NCBI RefSeq assembly: GCF_019599145.1
Contig: NZ_CP080647.1
Span: forward strand, 1,364,001-1,428,000
Length of the DNA: 64,000 nt
Origin: Streptomyces akebiae
GTDB lineage: Bacteria > Actinomycetota > Actinomycetes > Streptomycetales > Streptomycetaceae
Reading direction: 5' to 3'
Shown here: positions 29,001 through 33,692 of the stretch, piece by piece
Position numbering within the stretch: the first letter of the stretch is position 1
Layout of the letters: each line of letters begins with the position of its first letter
Notes under the pieces: generated by a model
What the model saw: the letters and a program-made list of their open reading frames with translations, nothing else
Databases searched by the model: none
Told to the model about the DNA's origin: nothing
Program-made: the position numbers and the translations under genes

Positions 29001-30861
29001 GGTTGATCGGGCCGAACCGGGCCGCGTAGGCGTCGTAGCGGCGGTTGAGTTCGGCCCGCAGCTGCGTCATACGCGGGGTGGTGAGGTGGTTCTCGGACTC
29101 CTCATCGAGCAGGGCCACCGCGATGTCGCGTAGGCCGATCAGCTCGCGCAGTTCCCGGGCCTGTGTCTTAGCGGGCACGTGCGGAACGGGCCGGCCGTTG
29201 CGGATCTCGGTGAAGGTGCCCTCGGGGCCGAGTTCCAGCAGCCCGTCGTACTTTTCCAGCGTCCCGTGGAAGACCATGCGCTCGGTGAAGGTGCGGCCCG
29301 TCTCCTGGGCGCGCTGTGCCACCTGGTCCAGGGCGGCGGCAAGGGCGGTGTCCACCGGCTGGTCCGCTTGGACGACGAGATCGGGGCCGTGCCGGACGAT
29401 GTCGGCTTTGGGTGTGCCGAGCACCATCTCCGGGTGCTGCACGAAGTAGTTGTTGATCTCGATGGGCTGCGGTGCCACACCGGTCCGGGATCCGGGCAAG
29501 ACGGTCGGCTCGATGTCCAGCCAGTCGGCTTCGGCCGGTGGCTCACCGTCAGCCCGACGCCGGAAGACGAGCATGTCGGTCACGACCGGTGTGCCGGCGG
29601 CCTCCTGGTGGGCTCCGCTCGGCAGCCGGACCGCACCCAGGAGATCACCGAGGGCGGCCATCCGCTCCCGGGCCTCCTGGTGGGTCTGGTCGGTGCCGTC
29701 GAGGGTGTAGCGGCTGGTGATCAGAACGACGATGCCGCCGGGCCGGGTGAACTCCAGGCTCTTGAGGATGAAGTGGTTGTGGATCGAGTGGCGCCGACCG
29801 GGGTTGTACTTCGAGTCCCGGACCTTGTACTTGCCGAACGGGACGTTGCCGACCACGACATCGAAGTCCTCCTCCGGTGGCCGGGTGTCGGCGAAGGACT
29901 CGGTGAGGATCTGCGCGTCCGGGTAGAGGGCGCGGGCGACGGCCGCGGTGATGGGGTCGACCTCCACGCCGACGATCTCCGCGTCGGTGGGGGCATCTGC
30001 AAGGAAGCGCCCAGCGCCCACGCCGGGTTCCAGCACCCGCAGTTTCGCTCCGGCTGGGACGCCGAACCGCTGCAGGGCCTGCCAGACGACCCGGGCGTAG
30101 GCCGGATCGGTGTAGTGCGCGTTCAGGGTCGAGGCCCGGGCCTTGGCGTACTCGTCGTCCGACAGGACTTCGCGCAGGTGGGCGCGTTCGGCCGCGAACG
30201 TGGCGGCGAACTTCTTGCGCTCGTCGAACAGGTACGGGGTGGCGCCCCAGCCCGTCCACTGCTGGAGCACCTGCCGCTCGGCCTCGGTGGTCGGCCGGTT
30301 CTCCGCCCGCAGCCGCAGGACGACGTGTACGGCCGCGATGTTCGCGGCGACCCGCTCCCGCTCCGTACGCGGCCCAGTCCGTGTTATTCCTGGTCCGGCT
30401 CCACGTCCAGGAGCACCCTCTCCCGAAGCACTTCGCCCTCCGCCTCCAGCCGGGAGGTGTTCAGCCGCTGCAGGCGCTGCAGGTAGCCCTCCCCTTCCGG
30501 CTCCTGGCCCGCCAGCGCCCGGGCCCGCGTCTCGATCTCCGTGGCGATCTCCTCCCCGAGTGCCGTGAAGAACTCCTCCGGGTTCTCCAACTCCGCGAAC
30601 GCCTGGGGCTTGTTCTCCTTCCAGTGCGTCATCGCCTGCTCGCCGTACCGATTCATCCTCGAACTCCCCTGCCGACTCAGCACTGTTGGACCTGGTGGAC
30701 GGGGTCGGGTGCCCCGCCTCATCCTCTCCCGCCGCCGGGCCGTCCGGGCGTGCCGCAGCCCCTCCCCGCGCCGGAGGATCCTGGGCGTCGAAGTCCAGGC
30801 CGGGCAGGAAGCCGCTGTCGTTGATCGAATTGTCGTCGGCGGGCTGCTGCGGTGTACTCAA
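11056..30861 (-). CDS. Giant methylase/SF2 helicase/UvrD helicase protein of a conjugative element (about 6,600 aa)
   Basis: About 6,601 residues if translation starts at TTG 30861 (GGGAG 6 nt upstream). Order of domains: acidic disordered N-terminus; N6-adenine-methylase-like Rossmann domain with LEPGVGAGRF (about 275) and GNVPFGKY (about 340); SF2/SNF2-like helicase with YHGTGAGKT (about 963), IFYDEAHTLKN (about 1120) and QSLGRGKRQGNQNK (about 1475); long A/P/E-rich linkers with helical modules; an accessory module ending in FRWSRNQQFWYLRR (about 2990) with a second version at about 4065; a ~122-residue duplicated module (about 3630 and 3822); a UvrD helicase with ALAGTGKTST (about 4140), FFDEAQD (about 4327) and VTVTRARKR (about 4588); and an FtsK-gamma-like winged helix (about 6213-6280). 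It resembles DarB-type DNA-processing/protection proteins and probably handles DNA during transfer. The start is uncertain: GTG 30270 is the next in-frame option. Confidence 0.85.
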   Translation of the reverse strand: MSTPQQPADDNSINDSGFLPGLDFDAQDPPARGGAAARPDGPAAGEDEAGHPTPSTRSNSAESAGEFEDESVRRAGDDALEGEQAPGVRGVGEPGGVLHGTRGGDRHGDRDAGPGAGGPGAGRGGLPAAPAAAEHLPAGGGGRSASGEGAPGRGAGPGITRTGPRTERERVAANIAAVHVVLRLRAENRPTTEAERQVLQQWTGWGATPYLFDERKKFAATFAAERAHLREVLSDDEYAKARASTLNAHYTDPAYARVVWQALQRFGVPAGAKLRVLEPGVGAGRFLADAPTDAEIVGVEVDPITAAVARALYPDAQILTESFADTRPPEEDFDVVVGNVPFGKYKVRDSKYNPGRRHSIHNHFILKSLEFTRPGGIVVLITSRYTLDGTDQTHQEARERMAALGDLLGAVRLPSGAHQEAAGTPVVTDMLVFRRRADGEPPAEADWLDIEPTVLPGSRTGVAPQPIEINNYFVQHPEMVLGTPKADIVRHGPDLVVQADQPVDTALAAALDQVAQRAQETGRTFTERMVFHGTLEKYDGLLELGPEGTFTEIRNGRPVPHVPAKTQARELRELIGLRDIAVALLDEESENHLTTPRMTQLRAELNRRYDAYAARFGPINRFKVSNRPSTEAPQDDDATERRTYPRMGGFRNDPFAPYVFALENFDEDTQTAKKADLFAKRVVAPPDPLTRADSPEDAALICWDQHNEIRLDAVAALLGLDSEQAAREALGTLVYDDPDGGLVRRMEYLSGNVRRKLAAAEKAAAKDPKYAVNVDALREVIPRDLQPAEIESRLGAAWIGAKYVQQFLREILEDDDIQVSNLGARWSVKGGDASSLMARTVWGTQARSAQALASNLLNNQEIVVTKKLPPDGPVVTDQKATAFALAKSKQLDDRFRMWLWEDPDRAEILLRYYNHRYNAIVPPNYNGVEITAPGLSKAYTLHPHQKAAVARIRASKHGVGLYHGTGAGKTLSMIVGGMELTRLGLAKKPVYAVPKGVLGQFQREFLQAYPRARILVADSSDLTGERRHQFVARWSTGNWDAVIISHTAFKKIPMSKAARLDYINQEVKRLEAHLDNADGGDKYTVKDIENQIATLKGRIEDELKTPGDSGVEFERTGSTYIFYDEAHTLKNLRVISSIRELALEGNQITADMDMKLSYLRKNYGGRVTTQATATPVDNSPMEILTAIKYNAPDLLRDEWGIEEDDQFVSTFIQPVNRVEMSPDGNSFSTRARYARYVNQTELKRVLFSIADVKLKRDLQLGEPAIIGGEMRILEAEASPELRQVMQQLGQRMMSIRLGQPDLKFNRKGKRVEDNTLWISTDGRLASLDVRLVNKSTDEAQKVDVAADELFRLWQLHKDDVYYDDDGNEETNRGSLQLAFCDLGVPGPDKEFVFYEALREALTARGMPGSLIRFDQEAKNPQQKARLDKDAREGRVAVLVGSRSGLGTGRNLQKRVIHVMQIDPTWKATPIIQSLGRGKRQGNQNKAIHHTAIVTKKSYDPFLWQKVATKQAFAEAILDVNDTSRILEAAEDGDDGRIPAGVMFAVAADKPELEQLERVEGRLAKLRLEQQMWHDEQFAYQITGEQGQRRVKDLRARMQEAATAMQRRTDTRGDAFTMTVGGRTFDERREAGEALAQRLERLARSSVGTGMQQDAVVGELGGFPVFAVTRRSFEGMYVEVAFQGAPVDEVRLTASGLANQDRVGLIRRLENTLDTLETVHAKAQEHIARIETNIARAKELVGKPFPQQAELDEIEAQHRKLTKALGVQGPPEANEPEVHDAGVTEPGADLVDAAVHDAMVLAGGSTDGWVEVDPASITPADLSDTTRGLLDALADGAGAGGSPTAPSAGSGAGTSAHSGPAAGAGPGRFASDPPPYADEAAAEAGEDAVLAAFGAWQNLDVVNGMGGRGQELARQMEEAGLALAHAVRDARAAASEGAETGSDPWALDLCRDLARTSEEFLSHLDSPMFKPNEAGRAMRDRTEQVSRAANEHTLRAAPLKHVLRSTPQTPALADPSPARPAAPAHDASGPFDRERWYQHTMNGGTLSDSRGTFLNDIVVQLGHEGSDVAVEPDATGAVVITGPIGSVKVTPLTKEFPAGVAQAHEAAIDQLIQDAQRALRASGSQAGDLFDAWLTDQLDGPAAALKATLTSDEIEAAFRQAMRVRFYETSSWAHPDTADRPQPESRTPQEVAADAEVADAPPRPRTRAAEETPGDAASTPVAEPTENPPVAGGDDQGSAHRADSARAARETPESTDDAEPAPATTPAANAQRPWRAPNAPYTDRSEYWAAEQVALSAYGRWSADNARRLATGERADALAAAAETAIAASRTGRIARLLGMDLAPEWTHLQRFADQCRAVVEQWEREDGRSTEGNWEIYTALRDHAARYRSTVEDPSSDAYQQWASSPEPLTLDEDALEFIPGILPWDEYTVAGPKGLLVGPVSGRDLAAGLAQLAADGTDLEETEDGLVVSGPGGDRFSVQLATAQPGTPAPSSAAATVPEPQPEASAAHSPEPDHEAETPVSTSSTALVTPVEGTEDVLGSVLPQVANLAIVLEGYADAAELAGGRHYVGLAAEQFRQVLVRHESDTPAPAAVRHEAAAATAAVIESQPRTPAEVFTLYDRLAEAAVQLADDPRHDVSTAAQKAAQYTERHLARMQARRADLADLLMHAADLANDDPAVLHHHDPLRLTAPWYQDSAEIGRALSDIFDGFPKWPHAYDDHGGPYSDQLRGAMLMLHRPHDTVASALTDWMEVTSYALGAAQEAEAAGDGVSRYALRDLARKTFQHHQRLAAHELGLEQPPYEDPDAFVGGANKAESAWNWWMASDTAKALLDSTPEESAARAALDAARDAQYAVDFVTVAAETLDEVNRRVTAMAHAAYDLVLSLRASDYRHPDDAKRLDDLVRHCYEHAVACRASTARPETVAAVRAGVAQRRQRLDAERGSVPEPQQAAPSTGTTLEIEHHYRGTVVRGTTSQDADAPVRAALDRHKFRWSRNQQFWYLRRNMSRPTRDLHVRNLTDELTRMGRSYRMVEEPQQETAPEIVISVGEPYASLGEAQQDFWEMYGALSGLKDTPAGRRLIGRGLTDQGVQTRPDGQAVWLAMEELCDGPVGLVRDPFTHPADTMVERCTKLARAILVLAQNLEEERYRAPVVMAHFRTMKQHAVQLASRITATAQQGEDWQEIFGTPALAAAQTAGELSKPVGPEPPAAPSSPPQPDAPESEQAPLPTGEEGATTGAGHAAAHRREEVQQRRVEITVAARSAAGHLLVNVAIPAEQTGAAQEVPDLLAADIPGLTLPAHTALPLLVRPAKLTDSLVSDEEVDAWLSEHLPDSSVAPAWNTPAVRAVIQGTVRDLLRDSMAPAPEDVAAWLVSVASENRALIHAAHANEQADFLAVFAAAADELITDGGSEHLLWTYLKEDGRREVLDLAGPRAYRELREQAVEPAPQEPGPSVPDEQPAASPAESERERKRAEAQAESARWAAAMRDDARERAVRAALADDPLRALLVDGRSREEARQLFMDWLSSADLSATGSGGDRFPDWFRHDRQGVEEQYAGNAFEQVYAAVSAASTDQPTETGAARQAGVPPPESSTPSAASESQKTSTPRNRNPAEPSAQAVNDAPTGTLTGPYLTEEHLHSLPRGPEHRPSEDVRLAVLATLPFRNGQVHDALLLLQQVEDDEELGDAPLVYGAQIVPANGHVVSSGDARWTPEQLLFLPDSRVLPLSRPIPWAEVESLVGLPHGEALRRLPVTGADEVNQNAPEALVPTENPVSADQGNQTEEQNSTAMTAGPEQAAPEAPQRVTPARPELVGSQEALSTAVEPLTREHLRSLPRYNERPPDDAEIQFGVVANLTFAKGVVPDAVILLQAAEEDRQYGDVLHGVLIAPESELNLTSKTGYAVFPRDLLHGTNARLLPLEGGLTWEQVEELVRLPYAQALDRLPLAAQNGPSAGVPARDTQQRADQPQPETAPLQDLIGALGDRIVIGHVGPSSPGQEGKAASAPAQEPAPAPTAPADEQQQEESVTATEPETAAEGPWTSRIKIVSDATGTYVTGTTGAPAEDGLRDLLKRDRNFKYEKGRWRYNGMRGQKEQVLEEVRAFLAARDAQEGAVAAVASGKYPPTAQQQAIITAAVEGKNVAVQALAGTGKTSTLVMIASQMLERRIGYIAFNRAIADEAGQKFGRNVTARTSHSFALQDLRNTPYRHKVSIAGSRNSGARRPKDVAAALGITAEVRVGDRDGNIQYVGPEEIAKIVMGAIRRYRQSADSELGRQHLGEKWAHVPAARTLLEYARRAWADIADPNSNKIFFDHDDYLKIWALSEPRLNFDTIFFDEAQDINPVLKKVIQDQDAQIIVVGDSNQAIYEFRGAIDALQDWPADVVLPLTQSWRFGPAVAEVGNEYLALLESDLRLEGAPTLDTTLGTVEEPDAILTRTNVGAISAVFAGFEAGKRVALVGGGRDIEDIARAARDLQQGRRTKHPELSAFENWSEVKEYAESDEDARTLQMFVRLVDRYTPQGLINMIRDLVPEEARDEETRPELVVSTAHKSKGREWDVVQIWGDFPQPKEDTKTGDLVLPGKDELRLAYVTVTRARKRLDIGSLGWIHSIGHIADTPQAEITAAPTPAAVAAETPAAPEPPLPQTSPAVTETAPPADVVPEQQPDRAVTEAAEEETAVSVRQPAPVSAEPSAPTPTDDTENTTQAVTEPTTQPESGSEEQRKTTAPTLQDPGEPLNGADQPSLFVGQADNTPVDEQTTTPAAVQDADAGIAPLPWDDQKIKKRGTAGIRRGQKKEIPNLAREMREALGDNQVRDVWEQDNPWAQFEENLRHTQDELAQSDSALSTLVTEAAEQLRTKIDQLAAEAFNAFETLIQARADDPDQLAELDAQLAEAHRLPELTDPLVRQALILCLEAVDTIERTARSSKLRAAAARDALEQVMGLAGTSYSPDGQQMWPNVDAALAPVKVEVDRARERIAELSNSTVTEQYARLRALIAAHEAQPDAQAQTVDTPAPAPEAENTSEPPAPAAQEERTPDPLTDRDIGAALAKISPFDFGQLIFEMDQKKRKTPQLYEGWIRLPSEPGYNEEGNEFASAYSRSGAIEIEVKTSDDVMAPVRAGRLTLAKVIAWFRPALPPERRRLVAAAWRTGNAMSRSERGFEVIGEFRRWKAADDEVRRILQDAQARVMTEALEAHLTGTADERLAQIRAAENWVQEEQQLQLIDFGAMEEAFVDIAALERVTALRAVLPDRRNSICRLSEVKPGDCITGVSQERLPFIVRERPVVTEGTEVSLVGDLVAGPGDLRPYTWETGRDPDDTVEPLLLPESLAGLVDVPADGPHPVAAPVQADAPVEAAPPAAEGVPQTAPSAAGSATTEPDTATGPEEVSDAPEQQPQAPAAAEATDPAPGVDTGASKQAPQSGPAAPTGQDVPDATSGVQATDPARGTDTPPAQTPYRLLEEFLTDLYVTEQRYKAWAASATGQSLLSEAHELQEETGLADSNEAALVQTAFRGVALAATSTSPSGDHVLDACRNLQSTVAEAGRSLASRRAFASDEDRQLLLAVYGQGQEQLARLEATGDVQRLLDSQDDGAWAQAAEDVRRRLGAENDDSWLLTRYKEARPSEQRTVGGPSETVSADEAKNAVEEIESATTYEAPAAETDAVPVGAVAGSGPAAVDEPETVGAVELPETEDEPVQETVADRAPAVSEPETPAESEPAATRPAEAPPEQEGDDFDFFRDVIGDDLVVNGVVYSSAEWEPDPEEGVRRRTEAEDEPVSAEELAAMEVDREYEALIEEERMAAAEAVTGSEVPGQDDFDRHFEDIVALLRSAEPPAETQASIPRPRFSAEDEQRLREQYAATRQALSEILTSIDADPILPTAEDPAVEAGDATALEAAMGNAEAEAGQYWGTPEWTMIRSIGQAGQQLRGAVREALLTYGETTLRDIRAHGINRTIEARTARAISHAAMHLARRLERSGQRDSRGWRAVWGLHRAAATRADRLTGLLPAGQRIDLADQLGRAWQWFSERLAARRQGTGNSTGGEDQGRMRAMLSNSVESIGRLYGAASERLGSLAQHPVWRRIASVWSAVREAVNRGWLGVGRFMADRTTLGTGRALWVRTLEIISSGAQALINRLAANGQQNGLRWNLLRVLRHAAEDHISHIHGHLPEEVSTPLGSYESAVDEAAEQTPAVGEETAPQAPSPEGRSADEAEPAPIGESLAGDPDRFRAVVLQVAAKEYTLALDLSYDYGISPWLADVTLARMEELGVVGPQGEGGVRNVLVTPDEAARILDATPTANAPAPRWQPVNEPLSQAWFEEVRTAIRRDVQPDRGLSRRDLMSLLNHENARPGNRTDAGRRANECVELFLQGRGDEVPQHLAGEGFAYVRGEANRDWVLREAAPPAASPTPASGQVKAEGEQAAAGPQLPRRRRQAPTDGPSKIEQAAAGRRRQPSPTEGNRSAVTASTFAAQAQRMQDRADFARAAATSPAEERAAGVLQTIAANSRATADRIAGAAPAGGPPASPQAGLTAEAFLAALRTTAQARGAQIPDDLLASAMEAAKEAVAAAPQRSAGTAPAGPRPTRKGQAEREQAEHRLHGQQNAPSGVGRR
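12010..12215 (-). other. FtsK-gamma-like winged-helix domain inside the giant protein
   Basis: Near the C-terminus, a ~66-residue stretch begins DRFRAVVLQVAAKEYTLALD. It continues with YGISPWLADVTLARMEELG and VVGPQGEGGVRNVLV. FtsK/SpoIIIE gamma domains, which read polar KOPS/SRS sequences, share the pattern of a helix, a recognition helix with alternating hydrophobics, then MEE-x-G-x-VGP...R-x-VLV. The assignment is by pattern only. Confidence 0.6.
19030..19394 (-). repeat. Second copy of the ~122-aa internal module of the giant protein
   Basis: Encodes a module that begins LTREHLRSLPRYNERP and ends YAQALDRLPLAA. It matches the copy encoded at 19,606-19,971 in order and spacing of its conserved residues: an opening LT-x-EHL-x-SLPR, a middle DA-x-LLLQ, and a closing W-x-(Q/E)-VE-x-LV-x-LP...AL-x-RLP. 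The two copies are separated by ~210 nt of low-complexity linker, so this is a diverged tandem duplication inside one protein. Confidence 0.75.
19606..19971 (-). repeat. First copy of the ~122-aa internal module of the giant protein
   Basis: Encodes LTEEHLHSLPRG at its start and GEALRRLPVTG at its end; it pairs with 19,030-19,394. The module has no function I recognise. Its regular alternation of hydrophobic strands suggests a compact alpha/beta fold. Confidence 0.75.
30384..30656 (-). CDS. Small conserved conjugation-operon protein, paralogue of 30931-31254
   Basis: 90 residues from the ATG at 30656. It begins MNRYGEQAMTHWKENKP and is acidic and helical, ending DVEPDQE. Its paralogue two positions upstream begins MNSYGRAALAHWREHLP, and the shared MN-x-YG...A-x-x-HW-(K/R)-E head supports this reading frame. 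The giant frame is open through the same DNA in the -1 frame and has no ATG/GTG/TTG between this gene's start and position 30,270. The giant gene therefore either starts upstream and fully contains this gene, starts late at GTG 30270, or is joined to this gene by frameshifting. The function is unknown. Confidence 0.7.
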   Translation of the reverse strand: MNRYGEQAMTHWKENKPQAFAELENPEEFFTALGEEIATEIETRARALAGQEPEGEGYLQRLQRLNTSRLEAEGEVLRERVLLDVEPDQE

Positions 30862-30930
30862 CGCCTGCTCCCAACGTCGAAAAGGGCAGTTGCGTGCATC
30901 AGGGCCCAAGGGGGCTGCTCGTGGGCTGGG

Positions 30931-31254
30931 TCAGACGGGGGGTGGCGGTGCGGCGAGACCAGGGGGTGCGCCGTCCGGGGAAGGCTCGGCGGGTGGGCGT
31001 ATGAGCTTGCGGAGCACGAGCTGTTCGGCCTCGTCCATGACCGCAAGGAGCCGGACGGAGCGCTGTTCGCCGGTCTCACCGCCGACGGGCGTGCCTGCGA
31101 GGACCATCGCGTCCGTCAGTTCCCCGGCTTGCCGCTCGGCCTTCTCCCCGAGACGGGTGAAGTACGCCAGCGGGTCCGGCAGCATCCCGTACTGGCCGGG
31201 CAGATGCTCACGCCAGTGGGCCAGAGCGGCGCGCCCGTAGCTGTTCATGACCAT
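30931..31254 (-). CDS. Small conserved conjugation-operon protein, paralogue of 30384-30656
   Basis: 107 residues from the ATG at 31254 (GAGAG 6 nt upstream); the ATG two codons later (31248) aligns exactly with the paralogue's start. The sequence begins MNSYGRAALAHWREHLPGQY, has a charged helical middle (FTRLGEKAERQAGELTDAMV), and ends in a proline-rich tail. No enzyme motif or membrane segment was found. It lies between the DUF4913 gene and the giant gene in the conjugation operon. The role is unknown; a structural or adaptor function is a guess. Confidence 0.75.
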   Translation of the reverse strand: MVMNSYGRAALAHWREHLPGQYGMLPDPLAYFTRLGEKAERQAGELTDAMVLAGTPVGGETGEQRSVRLLAVMDEAEQLVLRKLIRPPAEPSPDGAPPGLAAPPPPV

Positions 31255-31276
31255 GTCTGACTCTCGGCTGGTGTCG

Positions 31277-31882
31277 TCATTTGCTGCCGTCCTCGTCGGA
31301 ATCGGGCCGGTCTTCGTCAGGTGGGCCTGGTGCATCGCCGTCGGGATCGGGGCCTCCGGCGGCCAGGAGCAGGGAGAGGTATTCCGCGTCTTCGCCCCAG
31401 GGGGCATCACGGTGGCGGGCCCGGTGCTGGCCGTTTCGGCATGAGCCCAGCCAGAACCGGCCCATGCGCTCCACCGCCCGGGCAAGGGCGTCTTGCCACA
31501 GATATGGCGCCGACCCCCCGTCCTCCCCGCTCGCGTACGCCGACTCGTGGGAGGTCCACAACGCCGTAAGCTCTTCGACGACCGCGCCGTGCTTCCACCA
31601 GCACTGGCGCGGCAGCTGATCCGTGGTCATCTCGTACCGGTCGGCGACCCAGATCACCCAGCGGACGAACTTCGGCCAGAGCACGGCGCGTTCTTCGGCG
31701 TCGAGTTCGTCCCAGCGCACCGGGGCGCCGACCGGGCGTTCCTTTTCGCCGTCGGCCTCCCCGCTGCCGGATCCTCCCGCCGCCAGCTGCTCCTCCAGCA
31801 GCTTGACGCGCTCGCTCAGGAGCACCTGCTCGGCGTTGATGTTGGTGAGTTCGGCGAAGATGTCATCGAAGCCGCTAGCCAT
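31277..31882 (-). CDS. DUF4913 family protein
   Basis: 201 residues. The central part has the DUF4913 tryptophan-rich pattern: WPKFVRWVIWVADRYE, then CWWKHGAVVEELTALWTSH, then the YLWQDALARAVERMGRFW segment. The N-terminus is a short coiled helix (INAEQVLLSERVKLLEEQL) and the C-terminus is acidic and disordered. DUF4913 proteins are found on actinobacterial plasmids and conjugative elements, and their function is not established. The start overlaps the end of the coupling-protein gene by 8 nt, so the two are probably translationally coupled. Confidence 0.8.
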   Translation of the reverse strand: MASGFDDIFAELTNINAEQVLLSERVKLLEEQLAAGGSGSGEADGEKERPVGAPVRWDELDAEERAVLWPKFVRWVIWVADRYEMTTDQLPRQCWWKHGAVVEELTALWTSHESAYASGEDGGSAPYLWQDALARAVERMGRFWLGSCRNGQHRARHRDAPWGEDAEYLSLLLAAGGPDPDGDAPGPPDEDRPDSDEDGSK

Positions 31883-33692
31883 GTCCGCCCGCCTTTTCCA
31901 GCCGGACGCGGTCGTCGACCATCTCGTGGGCCCTGCGGGTGGCTTCCTTGATCTCCGCCGCCCGTGGCCCCTCGTGGGCTCGGACGAACGTGACGAGGGT
32001 GGCGGGAGTTCGGCGGTGGAACACCATGCCCCCGCGCTCCGGGATCATCCGGATCGTGGCCGGCTCGACGACGGCGCGGCGGCGGACCGACGTCGACACC
32101 GAGACCCGGTCTCCGTCGTCGGATACGGTCTCCACGTCCTCGTCGAATTCACCCGCGAGCGAGCTGTAGGACTTCAGCTCTTCGGGGTCGCTGATACCGC
32201 CCAGGAAGACCTTCACGGTGCCGCTGGCGAACATTTTCCGCACGCCCAAGGCGCCCCAGCGTTCCTCTGCCTGGGCATAGCCCTGAAGCACGGCCATGAT
32301 GAAGATGTTCTGTGAGCCGCTGACGCTCATGAGGCTCGGAATTTCCGGCAGGGGGGCTACGTTGGCCAGCTCATCCAGGAAGCAGCCAAGCGGAATCGGA
32401 AGACGCCCGTTAGGGCTGCGGGCCGCAACCCTCTTGGCGGTGTCGAACATCGCTTTGGCGAACGCTGCGTTCAGCGGTGCCAAGGCACTTCCCTCTTCGT
32501 CCTCACCGATCAGGAAAAGCGTTCCTGACTGCCTGAGGTACGTCTCGATGTCGAAGACTTCCACGTCCCCCTGGGGGGCGAAGATCTCGGCGACCTTCTC
32601 GTCGTAGAGCGCGATGAAGCTCTGCTCCGCGGTCCTCCAGGTGGCGGAACGTTCCTCCTCGGCCGCCGCGTGCTGGCCGGCGAGCGCGGCGGCGAGGAGG
32701 TGCTTGCCCTTCGCTGCCAGAAGGTCGACGGCCTCGCGGTTGTCGGGGTCCGTCGCCCAGGCCAGCACGTCGAGGACTGGACGGTTGTGGAGGGCTGCAG
32801 CATGCAGCCAGCAGGTAATAAGGGTTTTCGCGTTGAGCGCGAAATAACCGCCATTCTTTGTCCCTTCTTCCGTTTTCGTGGTAGCAGCTAGGGTCTCCGC
32901 CCGCTTTCGCGCTACCTGGTATTCCTCGCACCCCTGCGTCAGCGGCCAGCGCAGCTGATTCGGCCAGCCGGATAGACCTGTCGGGTCCAACACCCAGACA
33001 GGACCGTGTTCTTGCCGCAGAAGCGCGGTGTTGTACAGGACGTCTGTCTTGCTGCTGGTCGCGAGGACCGTTCCACGGAATTCGAGGATCTCGGGAAGGA
33101 TGATCTGGGAGGTCTTTCCCTCGCGTGGCGGGGCGACAAGGATCATGGATTCCTCGATAGTGATCCACAGGTGGATTTCCGAGGGGTCGGCGCTTCCGAT
33201 GTAGACGGCGACGTCGCGGATGGTGATGGCCTTAGGGTTCCGCTCGGCGAGCGTGGGGCGCAGGGACCCGGCACGGGACAGGGCCTGCTGCTCGCCCATG
33301 GCCTTCTCCAGCTGGGCCCGGGTGGCCATCCCGTCGGCACCGTCGGCGCCACGGTGCTTCCACCACCAGTACGTCTTCCACGCGCCCCAGACAGCGCCGG
33401 CGAGCAAAACGAGGAAGGTGGGCCAGAACACGAAGGGGCCGGCCACACCCGCGCTGGGCGGCCAGGCTGCCGAGGGGTCACCGGGGTGCCGGAAGACGGC
33501 CACAACCGCTTTGCCCGCCGAGTCCCAGCTGATGGCGGCGGGCCGTCCGTGAGCGAGGACTCCGGACACCAGCGCGGTCAGCCACAGCAGCGCGGTGAGC
33601 ACGAACGCCGCGATCAGGGGAATGATCCACACGGTGTCGCGCCCGAGGCGCAGGCGGGCCGCGGTCTTGGGAGTGGCGGCCTTCGGCATCAT
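31875..33692 (-). CDS. Type IV secretion coupling ATPase (VirD4/TraD-like)
   Basis: 605 residues. Two or three N-terminal transmembrane segments (WIIPLIAAFVLTALLWLTAL and FVFWPTFLVLLAGAVWGAW) precede a RecA-like ATPase. Motifs: Walker A APPREGKTSQIILPEIL, then FRGTVLATSSKTDVL, a Walker B/VirD4 signature GCFLDELANVAPLPEIP, and MAVLQGYAQAEERWG. These are typical of VirD4/TraG coupling proteins, which bring the DNA-relaxase substrate to the secretion channel at the inner membrane. The ATG at 33692 overlaps the VirB4 stop (ATGA). It sits in the middle of the leftward conjugation operon. Confidence 0.9.
   Translation of the reverse strand: MMPKAATPKTAARLRLGRDTVWIIPLIAAFVLTALLWLTALVSGVLAHGRPAAISWDSAGKAVVAVFRHPGDPSAAWPPSAGVAGPFVFWPTFLVLLAGAVWGAWKTYWWWKHRGADGADGMATRAQLEKAMGEQQALSRAGSLRPTLAERNPKAITIRDVAVYIGSADPSEIHLWITIEESMILVAPPREGKTSQIILPEILEFRGTVLATSSKTDVLYNTALLRQEHGPVWVLDPTGLSGWPNQLRWPLTQGCEEYQVARKRAETLAATTKTEEGTKNGGYFALNAKTLITCWLHAAALHNRPVLDVLAWATDPDNREAVDLLAAKGKHLLAAALAGQHAAAEEERSATWRTAEQSFIALYDEKVAEIFAPQGDVEVFDIETYLRQSGTLFLIGEDEEGSALAPLNAAFAKAMFDTAKRVAARSPNGRLPIPLGCFLDELANVAPLPEIPSLMSVSGSQNIFIMAVLQGYAQAEERWGALGVRKMFASGTVKVFLGGISDPEELKSYSSLAGEFDEDVETVSDDGDRVSVSTSVRRRAVVEPATIRMIPERGGMVFHRRTPATLVTFVRAHEGPRAAEIKEATRRAHEMVDDRVRLEKAGGHG

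Noticed and set aside
29700..29850. His-rich segment (RRHSIHNHFILKSLEF) considered as a relaxase HUH motif
   Set aside because: It follows the NVPFG motif of the methylase domain, where related methylase-helicase giants carry the same segment, and no catalytic tyrosine arrangement is nearby.
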